From positions 1 through 23,165 of the forward strand of contig CABSNM010000025.1 of assembly GCA_902479065.1 (NCBI GenBank): 23,165 nt of DNA. The letters are read 5' to 3'. Numbering within the stretch: the stretch's first letter is position 1; each line of letters begins with the position of its first letter. The translations under genes and the position numbers were made by a program. The stretch comes from an uncultured Collinsella sp. Lineage in GTDB: Bacteria; Actinomycetota; Coriobacteriia; Coriobacteriales; Coriobacteriaceae. Below, piece by piece: positions 7,794-15,052 of the stretch. Below the pieces are notes generated by a model. The model saw nothing but the letters and a program-made list of their open reading frames with translations, did not search any database and had not been told where the DNA came from.

Positions 7794-8657
7794 ATGGCAT
7801 TTAACGTTAACGCGCTCGGATTTGGCGACAACGTCGTCGATCGCTACGAGCATATCCACACCATGTATCCTGGCGGCAACGCGGTTAACTTCGCCGTTTA
7901 TGCCAAGAAATGCGGTGCCGCACGTTCTGCATACATGGGCATTTTTGGCAATGACGCCGCTGCCGAGCATGTCATTGCAAGCCTCGAGGATGAGGGTATC
8001 GAGCTTGACAAGTGCGAGCAGATGATTGGCGAGAACGGAGCGGCTCGCGTGACCGTCGTTGACGGTGACCGTGTCTTCCTCGGCTCCAACGAGGGCGGTA
8101 TCCGTGGCGATGCGCGCTATGTCCTCGATCGCTTTGACCTTTCGTACATGAAGCAGTTCGATGTGGTTCATTCGGGAAACTATTGCTTTACCGAGCGCGA
8201 GCTGCCCAAGTTGAAGGCTGCGGGCGTCACGGTCTCTTTTGACTTTTCGGACGACTCTACCGACGAGTACTACGAGCAGATTGCGCCCTACGTCGATTTC
8301 GCTTTCTTTAGTGCGGCGGATGCCGCGAGTGAGGACGAGATTCGCGAGCGTCTGGCATGGGTGAAGGGCCTGGGTCCGCGTTTTGTGTCGGCTACGGCGG
8401 GCGCCGAGGGCTGCATTGCTTACGACGGCGAGCGTTATTACCGCCAGCTGGCTAAACCGGTAACGGACATGAAGGACACCATGGGGGCGGGCGACTCGTT
8501 CCTCACCTCGTTTTTGATGTGCTATCTCGATTCCGCCAAGCGCGGTGAGGATGGCGCCGAGGCCATCGAGCGCGCGCTCGACTTTGCTGCCGGGTTTGCC
8601 TCGACCGTGTGCGGCATGGAAGGTTCTTGGGGCCACGGAGCACCAATCGTCGAATAG
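7794..8657 (+). CDS. frlD: FrlD-like PfkB-family sugar-amine kinase
   Basis: This 287-residue ribokinase/PfkB-family kinase has the substrate-side PGGNAVNFAVY motif at residues 26-36, the VSFDFSD segment shared with FrlD, and the C-terminal DTMGAGDSF at 228-236 with D234 as the expected catalytic base. E. coli FrlD phosphorylates fructoselysine at C6, making the substrate of FrlB. It starts 14 bases after frlB, preceded by AGAAGGGA, and is the last gene of the operon. Length is slightly above E. coli FrlD (261). Other PfkB sugar specificities are possible, but the close neighbourhood of frlB and frlC makes an Amadori-product kinase by far the best reading. Confidence 0.87.
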   Translation: MAFNVNALGFGDNVVDRYEHIHTMYPGGNAVNFAVYAKKCGAARSAYMGIFGNDAAAEHVIASLEDEGIELDKCEQMIGENGAARVTVVDGDRVFLGSNEGGIRGDARYVLDRFDLSYMKQFDVVHSGNYCFTERELPKLKAAGVTVSFDFSDDSTDEYYEQIAPYVDFAFFSAADAASEDEIRERLAWVKGLGPRFVSATAGAEGCIAYDGERYYRQLAKPVTDMKDTMGAGDSFLTSFLMCYLDSAKRGEDGAEAIERALDFAAGFASTVCGMEGSWGHGAPIVE

Positions 8658-8728
8658 CCGAGCTGTCCCGGGGAGCTGTATTGGTGCCTTCCCGTGACTC
8701 GGTGGTCAAAAAAAGCTAAATATGAGTA

Positions 8729-8749
8729 CTGTGACTAATTTAGTCGCAG
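8729..8749. repeat. Compact palindrome inside the foldback element
   Basis: CTGTGACTAA (8729-8738) pairs with TTAGTCGCAG (8740-8749) around a single base, with one G-T wobble. It overlaps the inner edge of the left terminal repeat. Confidence 0.6.
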
Positions 8750-8757
8750 CAAAATCG

Positions 8758-8792
8758 ACCCCTTCAGACGTGATTTGAGCGTTTGGAGGGGT
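8758..8792 (+). other. Internal 13-bp hairpin of the foldback element
   Basis: ACCCCTTCAGACG (8758-8770) pairs with CGTTTGGAGGGGT (8780-8792) around a 9-nt loop. Two pairs are G-T, which suits RNA pairing better than DNA cruciform symmetry. It is followed by TTAAG, so it is at best a weak terminator for frlD. Confidence 0.5.
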
Positions 8793-8936
8793 TTAAGATT
8801 GCGAAAATGCAGGATGAGTGACTGTAAAAGTGTTAGTTAATGGACAATCGTAGATTATTCTGGTGGTCGGAAAGCTCAGAGTAATGTATCCATTTCGCTA
8901 GCAGTACTCATATTTGACGTTTTTTGACCACAGGGG

Positions 8937-9719
8937 TTAGCGGAGGCTAAAAACAGAGCGTGCATTCGCTAAAACCGCCGACTCAATATGCTTTGCGTCG
9001 CATTTTTTGAGCGAGGCGACGTGTTCTGAGGCGCTTTCGAGCGATCTGATGAGTGACTGTGCGCTTATTTCTGCGTTTGCCTCCGCTGGTGCATCGGTCT
9101 CGAGCAGTAAACGATCGAGTGGAATTTGTCGTACGTATTCGCGTCCTCGTTTAGATGCGAGCATGCGTTCGTTGACGGAAAAATAACAGCCCGCATTACG
9201 CGCGCGGACGAGTTCGTCCGAAGTACCGCTAAACCAGTGGAAGATGATAACGGGGGAGTCGGGGTTTGGGATGAGTAGTCCATGCGATTCGAGGACGTCC
9301 AGTACGGCTCCTGCCGAACGAACGGCGTGAATTGATATCACGCGCCCGGTAAGAGGATGCTGCACGAGCGCATCGCAGAGCCGGTTAAGTGCCTGTATTT
9401 GTAGCGGCTCACTTCCAGCAAAGCGCGCGGAAAAGTCGAGTCCGACTTCGCCGATGTAGCGTTCTTGGGCAGCAACTTCGCAAAGCAGATTGACTTCGAC
9501 AAAACCGCAGTGGCCATCGGCGAGCCACCAGGGGTGAAGCCCAACGCCGGCGATGATGCCTGGTTGGCGACAGGCGCGCTCGTTTGCGGCCGAAAAGTCG
9601 CGCGGATTGACGCCGCAGTCAAATAGACCCAAGCCCAGCGCCGTCGCCTCATCGGCAACGGCGTCCGGGTGAGCCATTAAATCAAGATGGCAGTGTGCAT
9701 CAAATAGCCGGGGCTCCAT
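8937..9719 (-). CDS. TatD-family metal-dependent hydrolase
   Basis: This 260-residue TIM-barrel hydrolase of the TatD family has the metal-binding motif DAHCHLD (H9 and H11), E91 in GEVGLDF, H131 in SIHAVR, H161 in FHWFSG and D209 in LLETDAP. TatD proteins are metal-dependent nucleases (3'-5' exonuclease activity reported for E. coli TatD); roles include DNA repair and RNA quality control. Length is typical (about 260). The gene starts 14 bases after the tcdA stop, so the two are very likely one transcript. It converges on frlD across the foldback element, which may supply its terminator. Confidence 0.88.
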   Translation of the reverse strand: MEPRLFDAHCHLDLMAHPDAVADEATALGLGLFDCGVNPRDFSAANERACRQPGIIAGVGLHPWWLADGHCGFVEVNLLCEVAAQERYIGEVGLDFSARFAGSEPLQIQALNRLCDALVQHPLTGRVISIHAVRSAGAVLDVLESHGLLIPNPDSPVIIFHWFSGTSDELVRARNAGCYFSVNERMLASKRGREYVRQIPLDRLLLETDAPAEANAEISAQSLIRSLESASEHVASLKKCDAKHIESAVLANARSVFSLR

Positions 9720-9733
9720 CTCGGTGCGCTCCG

Positions 9734-10531
9734 CTAGTCCAGACGTTGGCCATCGGAGCGTACGCGCTCAGTGCCGCGGCCGCTGATCTGGCGGATAACC
9801 TCGCCGGCAATCATCTGGCCCATGATGGGCGGCATAAAGCTGGCGGTTCCCAGCTCGGTGCGCTCGTGGATGTTGGAAGGGTCGCGGGGCTGTGTCTTAA
9901 CCGATTCCTCGCAGCTAAACAGTACATGCAGGCTCTTGATTCCGCGCTTCTTGCATTCTTTGCGCATGATGCGGCTCATGGGGTCACGTACCGTATCGAA
10001 AATGTCGGCAAAGCGGAGGCACTCGGGATGGAGCTTGTTGGCCCCGCCCATGGAGCTGACCAAACGAATGTCGTGGTCCTGAGCATATTTGGCAATGGTG
10101 AGCTTGGCCGAGATGGTGTCGATGGCGTCGACGACGTAGTCGAGCTTGCCGTCCGTCTGCTCCAAAACGCTCGCGAAGAAATCATCGATGTTGTCGCTCA
10201 GCAGGTATTCGGTGCGCTTGATGACGGTAGCGGTAGGGTTGATGTCGTGAATCATAGCCTCCATGACGTCGACTTTGCGCTTGCCGACGGTGCTGTGAAA
10301 GGCGATGGCCTGGCGATTGATATTGCTGGGCGCGATGATGTCCTTATCCAGAATGACGAAATGACCGATGCCGCCGCGGGCGAGTGCCTCGCAGCAGTTG
10401 GAGCCCACGCCTCCGCAGCCGAGCACTAGCACCGTAGCATCGGCGAGCTTATCGAGTGCCTCGCGGCCCATGATAATCTCGAGCTTGGTGTCGCGTGTCT
10501 CGATGGCGGCTGCGGCAGCGGTTTCGGTCAT
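9734..10531 (-). CDS. tcdA: tRNA threonylcarbamoyladenosine dehydratase (TcdA/CsdL, ThiF/E1-like)
   Basis: This 265-residue protein has the E1/ThiF/MoeB adenylating fold: the nucleotide-binding GCGGVGSN at residues 38-45, NINRQ at 70-74, then the VVDAID and SSMGGANK segments characteristic of the YgdL/CsdL group. TcdA uses ATP to cyclise t6A at position 37 of ANN-decoding tRNAs into ct6A. Length matches E. coli TcdA (268). The start has GGAGG at 10538-10542, six bases upstream. A TATAAT box lies further upstream on the same strand. It is divergent from the SdpR/SdpI pair and co-transcribed with the TatD-family gene. Confidence 0.9.
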   Translation of the reverse strand: MTETAAAAAIETRDTKLEIIMGREALDKLADATVLVLGCGGVGSNCCEALARGGIGHFVILDKDIIAPSNINRQAIAFHSTVGKRKVDVMEAMIHDINPTATVIKRTEYLLSDNIDDFFASVLEQTDGKLDYVVDAIDTISAKLTIAKYAQDHDIRLVSSMGGANKLHPECLRFADIFDTVRDPMSRIMRKECKKRGIKSLHVLFSCEESVKTQPRDPSNIHERTELGTASFMPPIMGQMIAGEVIRQISGRGTERVRSDGQRLD

Positions 10532-10575
10532 AAATATCCTCCGATGGGGAAGCAGGTCGTGTTTTAGCTATCGCC

Positions 10576-10604
10576 ATTATAGGTAATCGCCCATAGGTTG
10601 CGAT
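10576..10604 (-). promoter_or_regulatory. Promoter candidate for tcdA
   Basis: On the minus strand a perfect TATAAT (10581-10576) lies 45-50 bases before the tcdA ATG. The -35 region is poor at 16-17 bases spacing, so only the -10 box is convincing. Confidence 0.5.
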
Positions 10605-10646
10605 GGCGTTTGCTTTGATGTGGTTTGAAGCATTGCGATTAGATAG

Positions 10647-10662
10647 TTAGACAAACATCTAA
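10647..10662. promoter_or_regulatory. Candidate operator for the ArsR-type repressor
   Basis: TTAGA (10647-10651) and TCTAA (10658-10662) form a dyad with a 6-base centre. A further TTAGAT at 10639-10644 matches the same right half-site (ATCTAA 10657-10662). The dyad covers the -35 box and spacer of the promoter at 10648-10676, a typical position for autorepression by an ArsR-family protein. Confidence 0.55.
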
Positions 10663-10676
10663 ATATTGAGTATAGT
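10648..10676 (+). promoter_or_regulatory. Sigma70-type promoter of the SdpR/SdpI-like operon
   Basis: TAGACA (10648-10653) and TATAGT (10671-10676) are each five of six to consensus and are separated by exactly 17 bases. The leader to the ATG at 10711 is about 28 bases. Confidence 0.75.
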
Positions 10677-10710
10677 GTGCACGTCATGAGAGATGATGAG
10701 AGGAGGTCTT

Positions 10711-10989
10711 ATGCCGGGAGAGGGTTTTAAGGCGCTTGCCGATCCAACGCGACGGCGCATTTTGGAGTTGCTGCGCGAGGGCAATTGCACGGCGGGGGAG
10801 CTTGCCGAGCATTTCGATATCAGTAAGCCGTCGCTGAGCCATCACTTGGCGACGCTCAAAAACGCCGGGTTGGTGACCGACGAACGTCATGGCCAAAACA
10901 TCGTTTACAGCTTAAACACCACCGTCATGCAGGACTTGATCGGTTGGTTTATGGGCTTTACAAACACGGAAGGTGATAAGGATGAATAA
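10711..10989 (+). CDS. ArsR/SdpR-family autorepressor
   Basis: This 92-residue winged helix-turn-helix protein begins with FKALADPTRRRILELLREG, the standard opening of the ArsR/SmtB family. The recognition helix ISKPSLSHHLATLKNAGLV follows, then the wing ERHGQNIVYSL. The metal-binding cysteine motif of true metal sensors is absent. That fits SdpR, which in Bacillus subtilis represses the sdpRI operon and is sequestered at the membrane by SdpI. The ATG at 10711 follows AGGAGG (10701-10706), whereas ATGs at 10693 and 10696 have none. The downstream SdpI-like gene overlaps it by 8 bases, giving tight translational coupling. Confidence 0.87.
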   Translation: MPGEGFKALADPTRRRILELLREGNCTAGELAEHFDISKPSLSHHLATLKNAGLVTDERHGQNIVYSLNTTVMQDLIGWFMGFTNTEGDKDE

Positions 10990-11686
10990 CGAAAACAAGG
11001 GCATTCACGCCACGGGGGTATCGTCGCGCGTGTGGGCCATGCTTGTTGTGGTCTGCGCTATTAATGTTGTAGCGCACCTCATGGTGATGCCGAGCCTGCC
11101 TGCACAGATTCCCACGCACTGGGGCGCGAACGGCGCCGTCGACGGTTGGGGTCCTAGTTGGATGGCCTCCGCGCTCGGCGTGCTGCCTCTGGCGCTTCTC
11201 GCAATGTTCTGCATGGTGCCGCGCATCGACCCCAAAGGTGAGGCATATCGAACCTCGGGCAAGTTCTACCAGGGCTTCGTAATCGCCTTTACCTTGTTCA
11301 TGTGCGCCATAAGCTGGCTGGGAGAGCTTACGGTCTGGGGCGTAGTGCCGGCGGTCGGTTCGGTTAACGTGCTGATTTCCGGTGTTGTCGGTTTGCTGTT
11401 CATCGGCGTAGGCAACTACTTGCCGCGTGTGAAGCAGAACTATACGCTCGGTATCAAGACACCCTGGGCGCTTGCCGATCCCGAGAACTGGCGCCGTACG
11501 CAGCGTTTTGGCGGCGCCTGCTTTATGGTGCTGGGTATTGGCCTGATTGTGATGGGCGTGGCAGGCAGCGTGCTTTCGAGTGAAGTCGTCGCCGCGGTGA
11601 TTGCGGCTCTGGCGTTTGGTTCGGTTGGAGCCGTTTACGTCTACTCGTATCTGTTGTGGCGCAAATCGCAGCGAGCCGCTCGTTAA
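10982..11686 (+). CDS. sdpI: SdpI-like multispanning membrane protein
   Basis: This 234-residue protein has about six transmembrane segments. The N-terminal half has the DUF1648 signature LPAQIPTHWGANGAVDGWG. The C-terminal half has the SdpI signature, with LPRVKQNYTLGIKTPWAL followed by ENWRRTQRFGG. In B. subtilis, SdpI gives immunity to the SdpC killing factor and, once SdpC is bound, holds the SdpR repressor at the membrane. Here the ATG lies inside the end of the SdpR-like gene (8-base overlap), the same gene order as sdpRI. No SdpA, SdpB or SdpC gene is visible in the window, so it may sense or resist peptides made by other cells. Confidence 0.85.
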   Translation: MNNENKGIHATGVSSRVWAMLVVVCAINVVAHLMVMPSLPAQIPTHWGANGAVDGWGPSWMASALGVLPLALLAMFCMVPRIDPKGEAYRTSGKFYQGFVIAFTLFMCAISWLGELTVWGVVPAVGSVNVLISGVVGLLFIGVGNYLPRVKQNYTLGIKTPWALADPENWRRTQRFGGACFMVLGIGLIVMGVAGSVLSSEVVAAVIAALAFGSVGAVYVYSYLLWRKSQRAAR

Positions 11687-11752
11687 GGTTGCGGAAAACT
11701 AGCGTACGCAGTTCATAGTATGTTCCGGGGGACTTTTCCCAGGTAGTATTAG

Positions 11753-11780
11753 GGGGTGTGGGCAACCATGCCCCTTTTTC
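11753..11780 (+). terminator. Intrinsic terminator after the SdpI-like gene
   Basis: A 9-bp stem (11753-11761 with 11766-11774, two G-T wobbles) is closed by a GCAA tetraloop and followed by TTTTT. It lies 91 bases before ettA, leaving room for a separate ettA promoter, though I find no strong -35/-10 pair there. The following leader carries an imperfect inverted repeat (GGTTCCCT and AGGGAAAC). Confidence 0.8.
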
Positions 11781-11870
11781 GTTACGTTTCAGAGCTGGTT
11801 CCCTCATTTCGTTTCCACTAAAGCGAATCAAGAATAGGGAAACAGCAGGTAGAAAGGATAGAACAGGCAA

Positions 11871-13550
11871 ATGGCAGAGTTTATCTACCAGATGTATCAG
11901 GCTCGCAAGGCCCATGGCGACAAGGTGATCCTTGACGACGTGACCCTGAGCTTCTACCCCGGTGCCAAGATCGGCGTCGTGGGCCCCAACGGTATGGGCA
12001 AGTCGACCCTGCTCAAGATTATGGCCGGCATCGAGGAGGTCTCCAACGGCGATGCCAGGCTCACTCCCGGCTACACCGTGGGCATCCTGCAGCAGGAGCC
12101 GCCGCTCGACGATGACAAGACCGTCATCGAGAACGTGCGCATGGCGTTTGGCGACATGATTGCCAAGGTCGATCGCTTCAACAAGATCGGCGAGGAGATG
12201 TGCGACCCGGATTGCGACATGGACGCCCTCATGGCCGAGATGGGAAAGCTCCAGGACGAGATCGACGCCGCCGACGGCTGGGATATCGATTCCAAGCTCG
12301 GCCAGGCCATGGACGCCCTGCAGCTGCCCGATTCCGACATGCCGGTCAACGTACTTTCCGGCGGCGAGCGCCGTCGCGTGGCCCTGTGCAAGCTGCTGCT
12401 CGAGGCTCCCGACCTGCTGCTGCTCGACGAGCCCACGAACCACCTGGACGCCGAATCGATCCTGTGGCTCGAGCACTTCCTGCACAACTACCAGGGCGCG
12501 GTGCTTGCCGTCACGCACGATCGCTACTTCCTGGATAACGTTGCCGAGTGGATCTGCGAGGTCGACCGCGGCCACCTTTATCCCTACAAGGGCAACTACT
12601 CCACGTATCTGGAGACCAAGGCCGCCCGTATCGAGGCGCAGGGCAACCGCGACGCCAAGCTCGCCAAGCGCATGGAGGCCGAGCTCGAGTGGGTACGCAG
12701 CTCGCCCAAGGCTCGCCAGGCCAAGAACAAGGCCCGTCTGGCTCGTTACGAGGAGATGGAGGCCGAGGCCCGCGCAAGCCAGAAGCTCGACTGGACCGAC
12801 ATTCGCATCCCCGTGGGCCCGCGTCTGGGCAACAAGGTGCTCGAGGCCCATCACCTGCACAAGGAGTTCGATGGCCGTGTGCTCATCGACGACCTATCGT
12901 TCACCCTGCCGCGCAACGGTATCGTGGGTGTCATCGGCCCCAACGGTGTGGGCAAGACCACGCTGTTCAAGACCATCGTAGGCCTGGAGCCGCTGACTTC
13001 GGGCGAGCTCGAGGTGGGCGAGACCGTCAAGATCTCCTATGTCGATCAGAACCGTTCCGGCATCGACCCCGATAAGAACCTGTGGGAGGTCGTCTCGGAT
13101 GGCCTGGACCACATGATGGTCGGTGAGACCGAGGTTCCGAGCCGTGCTTATGTGGCGAGCTTTGGCTTTAAAGGCCAGGACCAGCAGAAGCGCGCCGGCG
13201 TACTCTCCGGTGGCGAGCGCAACCGTCTGAACTTGGCGCTTACGCTCAAGCAGGGCGGCAACCTGCTGCTCCTCGACGAGCCCACGAACGACCTCGACGT
13301 CGAGACGCTGTCCTCGCTCGAAGCGGCGCTGCTCGAGTTCCCGGGCTGCTCGGTGGTCATTAGCCACGACCGTATGTTCCTGGACCGCGTCGCCACGCAC
13401 ATTCTGGCGTGGGAGGGCACCGACGAGAATCCGGGCAACTGGTATTGGTTTGAGGGCAACTTCGAGGCCTATCAGGCCAACCGCATCGAGCGCCTTGGCG
13501 AGGACGCAGCCCAGCCGCATCGTATCCACCGCAAGTTGACGCGCGATTAG
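11871..13550 (+). CDS. ettA: Energy-dependent translational throttle protein EttA (ABC-F ATPase)
   Basis: This 559-residue soluble ABC-F protein has two ATPase domains. Domain one has Walker A GPNGMGKST (38-46), signature LSGGERRR and Walker B LLLLDEPTNHLDAES. The linker contains ELEWVRSSPKARQAKNKARL, as in E. coli EttA. Domain two has GPNGVGKTT (about 356-364), LSGGERNR and LLLLDEPTNDLD. The opening MAEFIYQMYQ, the phrase FYPGAKIGVVG, the PSRAYV segment and the overall length (555 in E. coli) point to EttA rather than Uup or an antibiotic-resistance ABC-F. EttA binds the ribosomal E site and gates the first peptide bond according to the ATP/ADP ratio. The ribosome-binding site is weak: AAAGGA is 12 bases from the ATG, AGG four. 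Confidence 0.95.
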   Translation: MAEFIYQMYQARKAHGDKVILDDVTLSFYPGAKIGVVGPNGMGKSTLLKIMAGIEEVSNGDARLTPGYTVGILQQEPPLDDDKTVIENVRMAFGDMIAKVDRFNKIGEEMCDPDCDMDALMAEMGKLQDEIDAADGWDIDSKLGQAMDALQLPDSDMPVNVLSGGERRRVALCKLLLEAPDLLLLDEPTNHLDAESILWLEHFLHNYQGAVLAVTHDRYFLDNVAEWICEVDRGHLYPYKGNYSTYLETKAARIEAQGNRDAKLAKRMEAELEWVRSSPKARQAKNKARLARYEEMEAEARASQKLDWTDIRIPVGPRLGNKVLEAHHLHKEFDGRVLIDDLSFTLPRNGIVGVIGPNGVGKTTLFKTIVGLEPLTSGELEVGETVKISYVDQNRSGIDPDKNLWEVVSDGLDHMMVGETEVPSRAYVASFGFKGQDQQKRAGVLSGGERNRLNLALTLKQGGNLLLLDEPTNDLDVETLSSLEAALLEFPGCSVVISHDRMFLDRVATHILAWEGTDENPGNWYWFEGNFEAYQANRIERLGEDAAQPHRIHRKLTRD

Positions 13551-13573
13551 TCGAGCTCAGGTGACCTAACGAG

Positions 13574-13609
13574 AAAGGGACGATAACCTTGGGGTTATCG
13601 TCCCTTTTT
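13574..13609. terminator. Strong bidirectional terminator between ettA and the convergent gene
   Basis: A perfect 15-bp stem (13574-13588 with 13593-13607) has a TTGG loop. It ends in TTTTT on the plus strand and begins with an A-run that becomes a short T-run on the minus strand. It serves both convergent genes. Confidence 0.9.
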
Positions 13610-13610
13610 G

Positions 13611-14912
13611 TTACTTGGTAGAAGGCTCGACTTTATCGATGGCCCAGGTGGATCCGAGGCCACCGGTGGTATTGCGGCGGATGCGCACGGCAACCTCGCG
13701 GCGCTCGCCGGCCTGCGTGTAGCGCAGGGGGAAGCTTGCGCGGTTTCGCGCGGCCTCGATGGTACCGCGCTCGCGGGCGATCCAGTAGTACTCGCCGACA
13801 ATGCCGAGGGTATCGGCGCCGTAGGGGAGATAGGTCGACAGCTGGTGCAGAAGCGGGCCGGGGCAGAAGACCTCGGTTGCGAAATCGACGGGGAAGTCCT
13901 CGGGGATGGCGGGCGCTACGGGTGCGGGGGCCGGTACCATCGCCGGTGCGAAGGCCTGCTCATTGACGGGCGTCATCTCGACGACGGGCACGGGTTCGGT
14001 GCCGAGTACTGATTCGGTGCCCACTTTCGGCATCGCCGCGGAACCTGCAGGCTCGACGATAGCGGGTGCGTCTGCGGTCGCGGTGTCGAGCTCAACCTGC
14101 GTCGCGCTCTCATTCTCGACGCTCGGCTTTGCCTCGATGGGCGTGGATGCCATGGTGGTGATGCCGGCGTTTGCGTTCTCGGGGTCATAGACGACCGTGA
14201 GCGAGATGGCGGGCTGCGGCATCTCGGGCTCCGGCGCCGACTCGGTAGCGTCTTGATCAGCGGACTCGTCGGGCTGATTGTCCTCGGTCTCGTTGCCAAA
14301 GACATCGCTGTTTTGGAACGCAGGCGTCTCGGGTTGGTCAGCGGCTTCTTCGGTTGTCGACTTGGGCGCTTCGTTGAGCTCCACAGTGGCTTCCTGCTCG
14401 GATATGACTTCGGAATCGGTCGTGGCGGCGATTTCGGTTTCGGCTTCTGCCGTTACCTCAATAGCGACTTCGATCTCTGTCTCGGGCTCGGGTTCCGGCG
14501 CGGCTTCAACCATGGCTTCGGGCTCGGGACGCTTAACGTGCTTGGGGCGCACGGCCTTGAGGTCCTTCTCACCGCGCTTTTTCTTTTTGTAGGACTGCTT
14601 GGCGCCCTTGGCGGTCTTGGGCTTGTCCTCGCCCTTGGCAAGCGCAGCATCCCAGGCCTCGTTGGCGATGACGGTGGCATACAGGCGGCCGCCTTTAAAG
14701 ACGGTCAGCTTAATGCAGTCGTTAAGTTCCTCGAGCAGCTCGCGCGTGGACTCAAAGCCCAGGTCATAAGCAGTCATGTCGCCTGCGGCGAGCGCCTCCT
14801 CGACCTGCGTCATAAACGTTTGCTTGCCGCATCCAATCGCATCGCGTAGCAGGCGATACAGATAGATGTGGTTGCCCAGCGAAAGCGTGGGCCTAACTAT
14901 TGTCTTGCTCAT
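13611..14912 (-). CDS. Unrecognised protein with a LOTUS/OST-HTH-like N-terminus and a long disordered middle
   Basis: I do not recognise this 433-residue protein as a named family. Residues about 10-85 form a compact domain whose pattern (YLYRLLRDAI, then YDLGFESTRELLEEL and a GGRLYATV strand) resembles LOTUS/OST-HTH domains, which bind RNA in other proteins. A lysine-rich stretch follows (about 97-128, including KKKKRGEKDLK). Some 210 residues rich in Glu, Ala, Pro and Thr come next and look disordered. The last 85 or so residues form a second folded domain (FCPGPLLHQLSTYLPYG to GSTWAIDKV). ATG 14912 is preceded by GAGGAGA with a 6-base gap. The gene looks monocistronic and cytosolic. An RNA-related role is only a hypothesis. 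Confidence 0.75.
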   Translation of the reverse strand: MSKTIVRPTLSLGNHIYLYRLLRDAIGCGKQTFMTQVEEALAAGDMTAYDLGFESTRELLEELNDCIKLTVFKGGRLYATVIANEAWDAALAKGEDKPKTAKGAKQSYKKKKRGEKDLKAVRPKHVKRPEPEAMVEAAPEPEPETEIEVAIEVTAEAETEIAATTDSEVISEQEATVELNEAPKSTTEEAADQPETPAFQNSDVFGNETEDNQPDESADQDATESAPEPEMPQPAISLTVVYDPENANAGITTMASTPIEAKPSVENESATQVELDTATADAPAIVEPAGSAAMPKVGTESVLGTEPVPVVEMTPVNEQAFAPAMVPAPAPVAPAIPEDFPVDFATEVFCPGPLLHQLSTYLPYGADTLGIVGEYYWIARERGTIEAARNRASFPLRYTQAGERREVAVRIRRNTTGGLGSTWAIDKVEPSTK

Positions 14913-14924
14913 GGCAAATCTCCT

Positions 14925-14940
14925 CTTTACACATGTAAAG
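14925..14940. promoter_or_regulatory. Small dyad next to a ribosome-binding site
   Basis: CTTTAC (14925-14930) and GTAAAG (14935-14940) flank a 4-base loop. The stem directly abuts the GAGGAGA ribosome-binding site (14919-14925, minus strand) of the LOTUS-like gene and could affect translation or bind a regulator. Confidence 0.35.
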
Positions 14941-14984
14941 CATCTTACCATCGCATAGCGTTCGCCATGGCGGCGCCCAAGGCA

Positions 14985-15018
14985 AACGGGCGCGAACCGC
15001 TGTCGATTCGCGCCCGTT
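14985..15018 (-). terminator. Terminator of the membrane protein with Ser/Thr-rich tail
   Basis: A perfect 12-bp stem (14985-14996 with 15007-15018) has a 10-nt loop. Read on the minus strand it ends in GTTTGCC, a short T-run. It lies 35 bases after the stop of the gene at 15053. Confidence 0.7.
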
Positions 15019-15052
15019 ATACAGGTCGGTTATCTATGAGAGGCAAATGTGC

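Larger units (their letters stand above)
8702..8931. repeat. Foldback (MITE-like) intergenic element with 30-bp terminal inverted repeats
   Basis: The ends 8702-8731 and 8902-8931 are inverted copies matching at 27 of 30 positions, sharing GTGGTCAAAAAA and AAATATGAGTACTG. The element is 230 bp, AT-richer than its surroundings, has no open reading frame of note, and lies between convergent frlD and the tatD-like gene. I see no clear target-site duplication. It contains two further internal hairpins. It could be a non-autonomous mobile repeat, a two-way terminator or a structured RNA. The remaining 8658-8701 shows nothing else. Confidence 0.65.

Noticed and set aside
11523..12860. Long minus-strand open frame opposite ettA
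   Set aside because: It covers conserved ABC-F motifs on the other strand and has the composition of an antisense frame. Similar shadows opposite nadE (16108-17298) and ldh (20030-20761) were dropped for the same reason.
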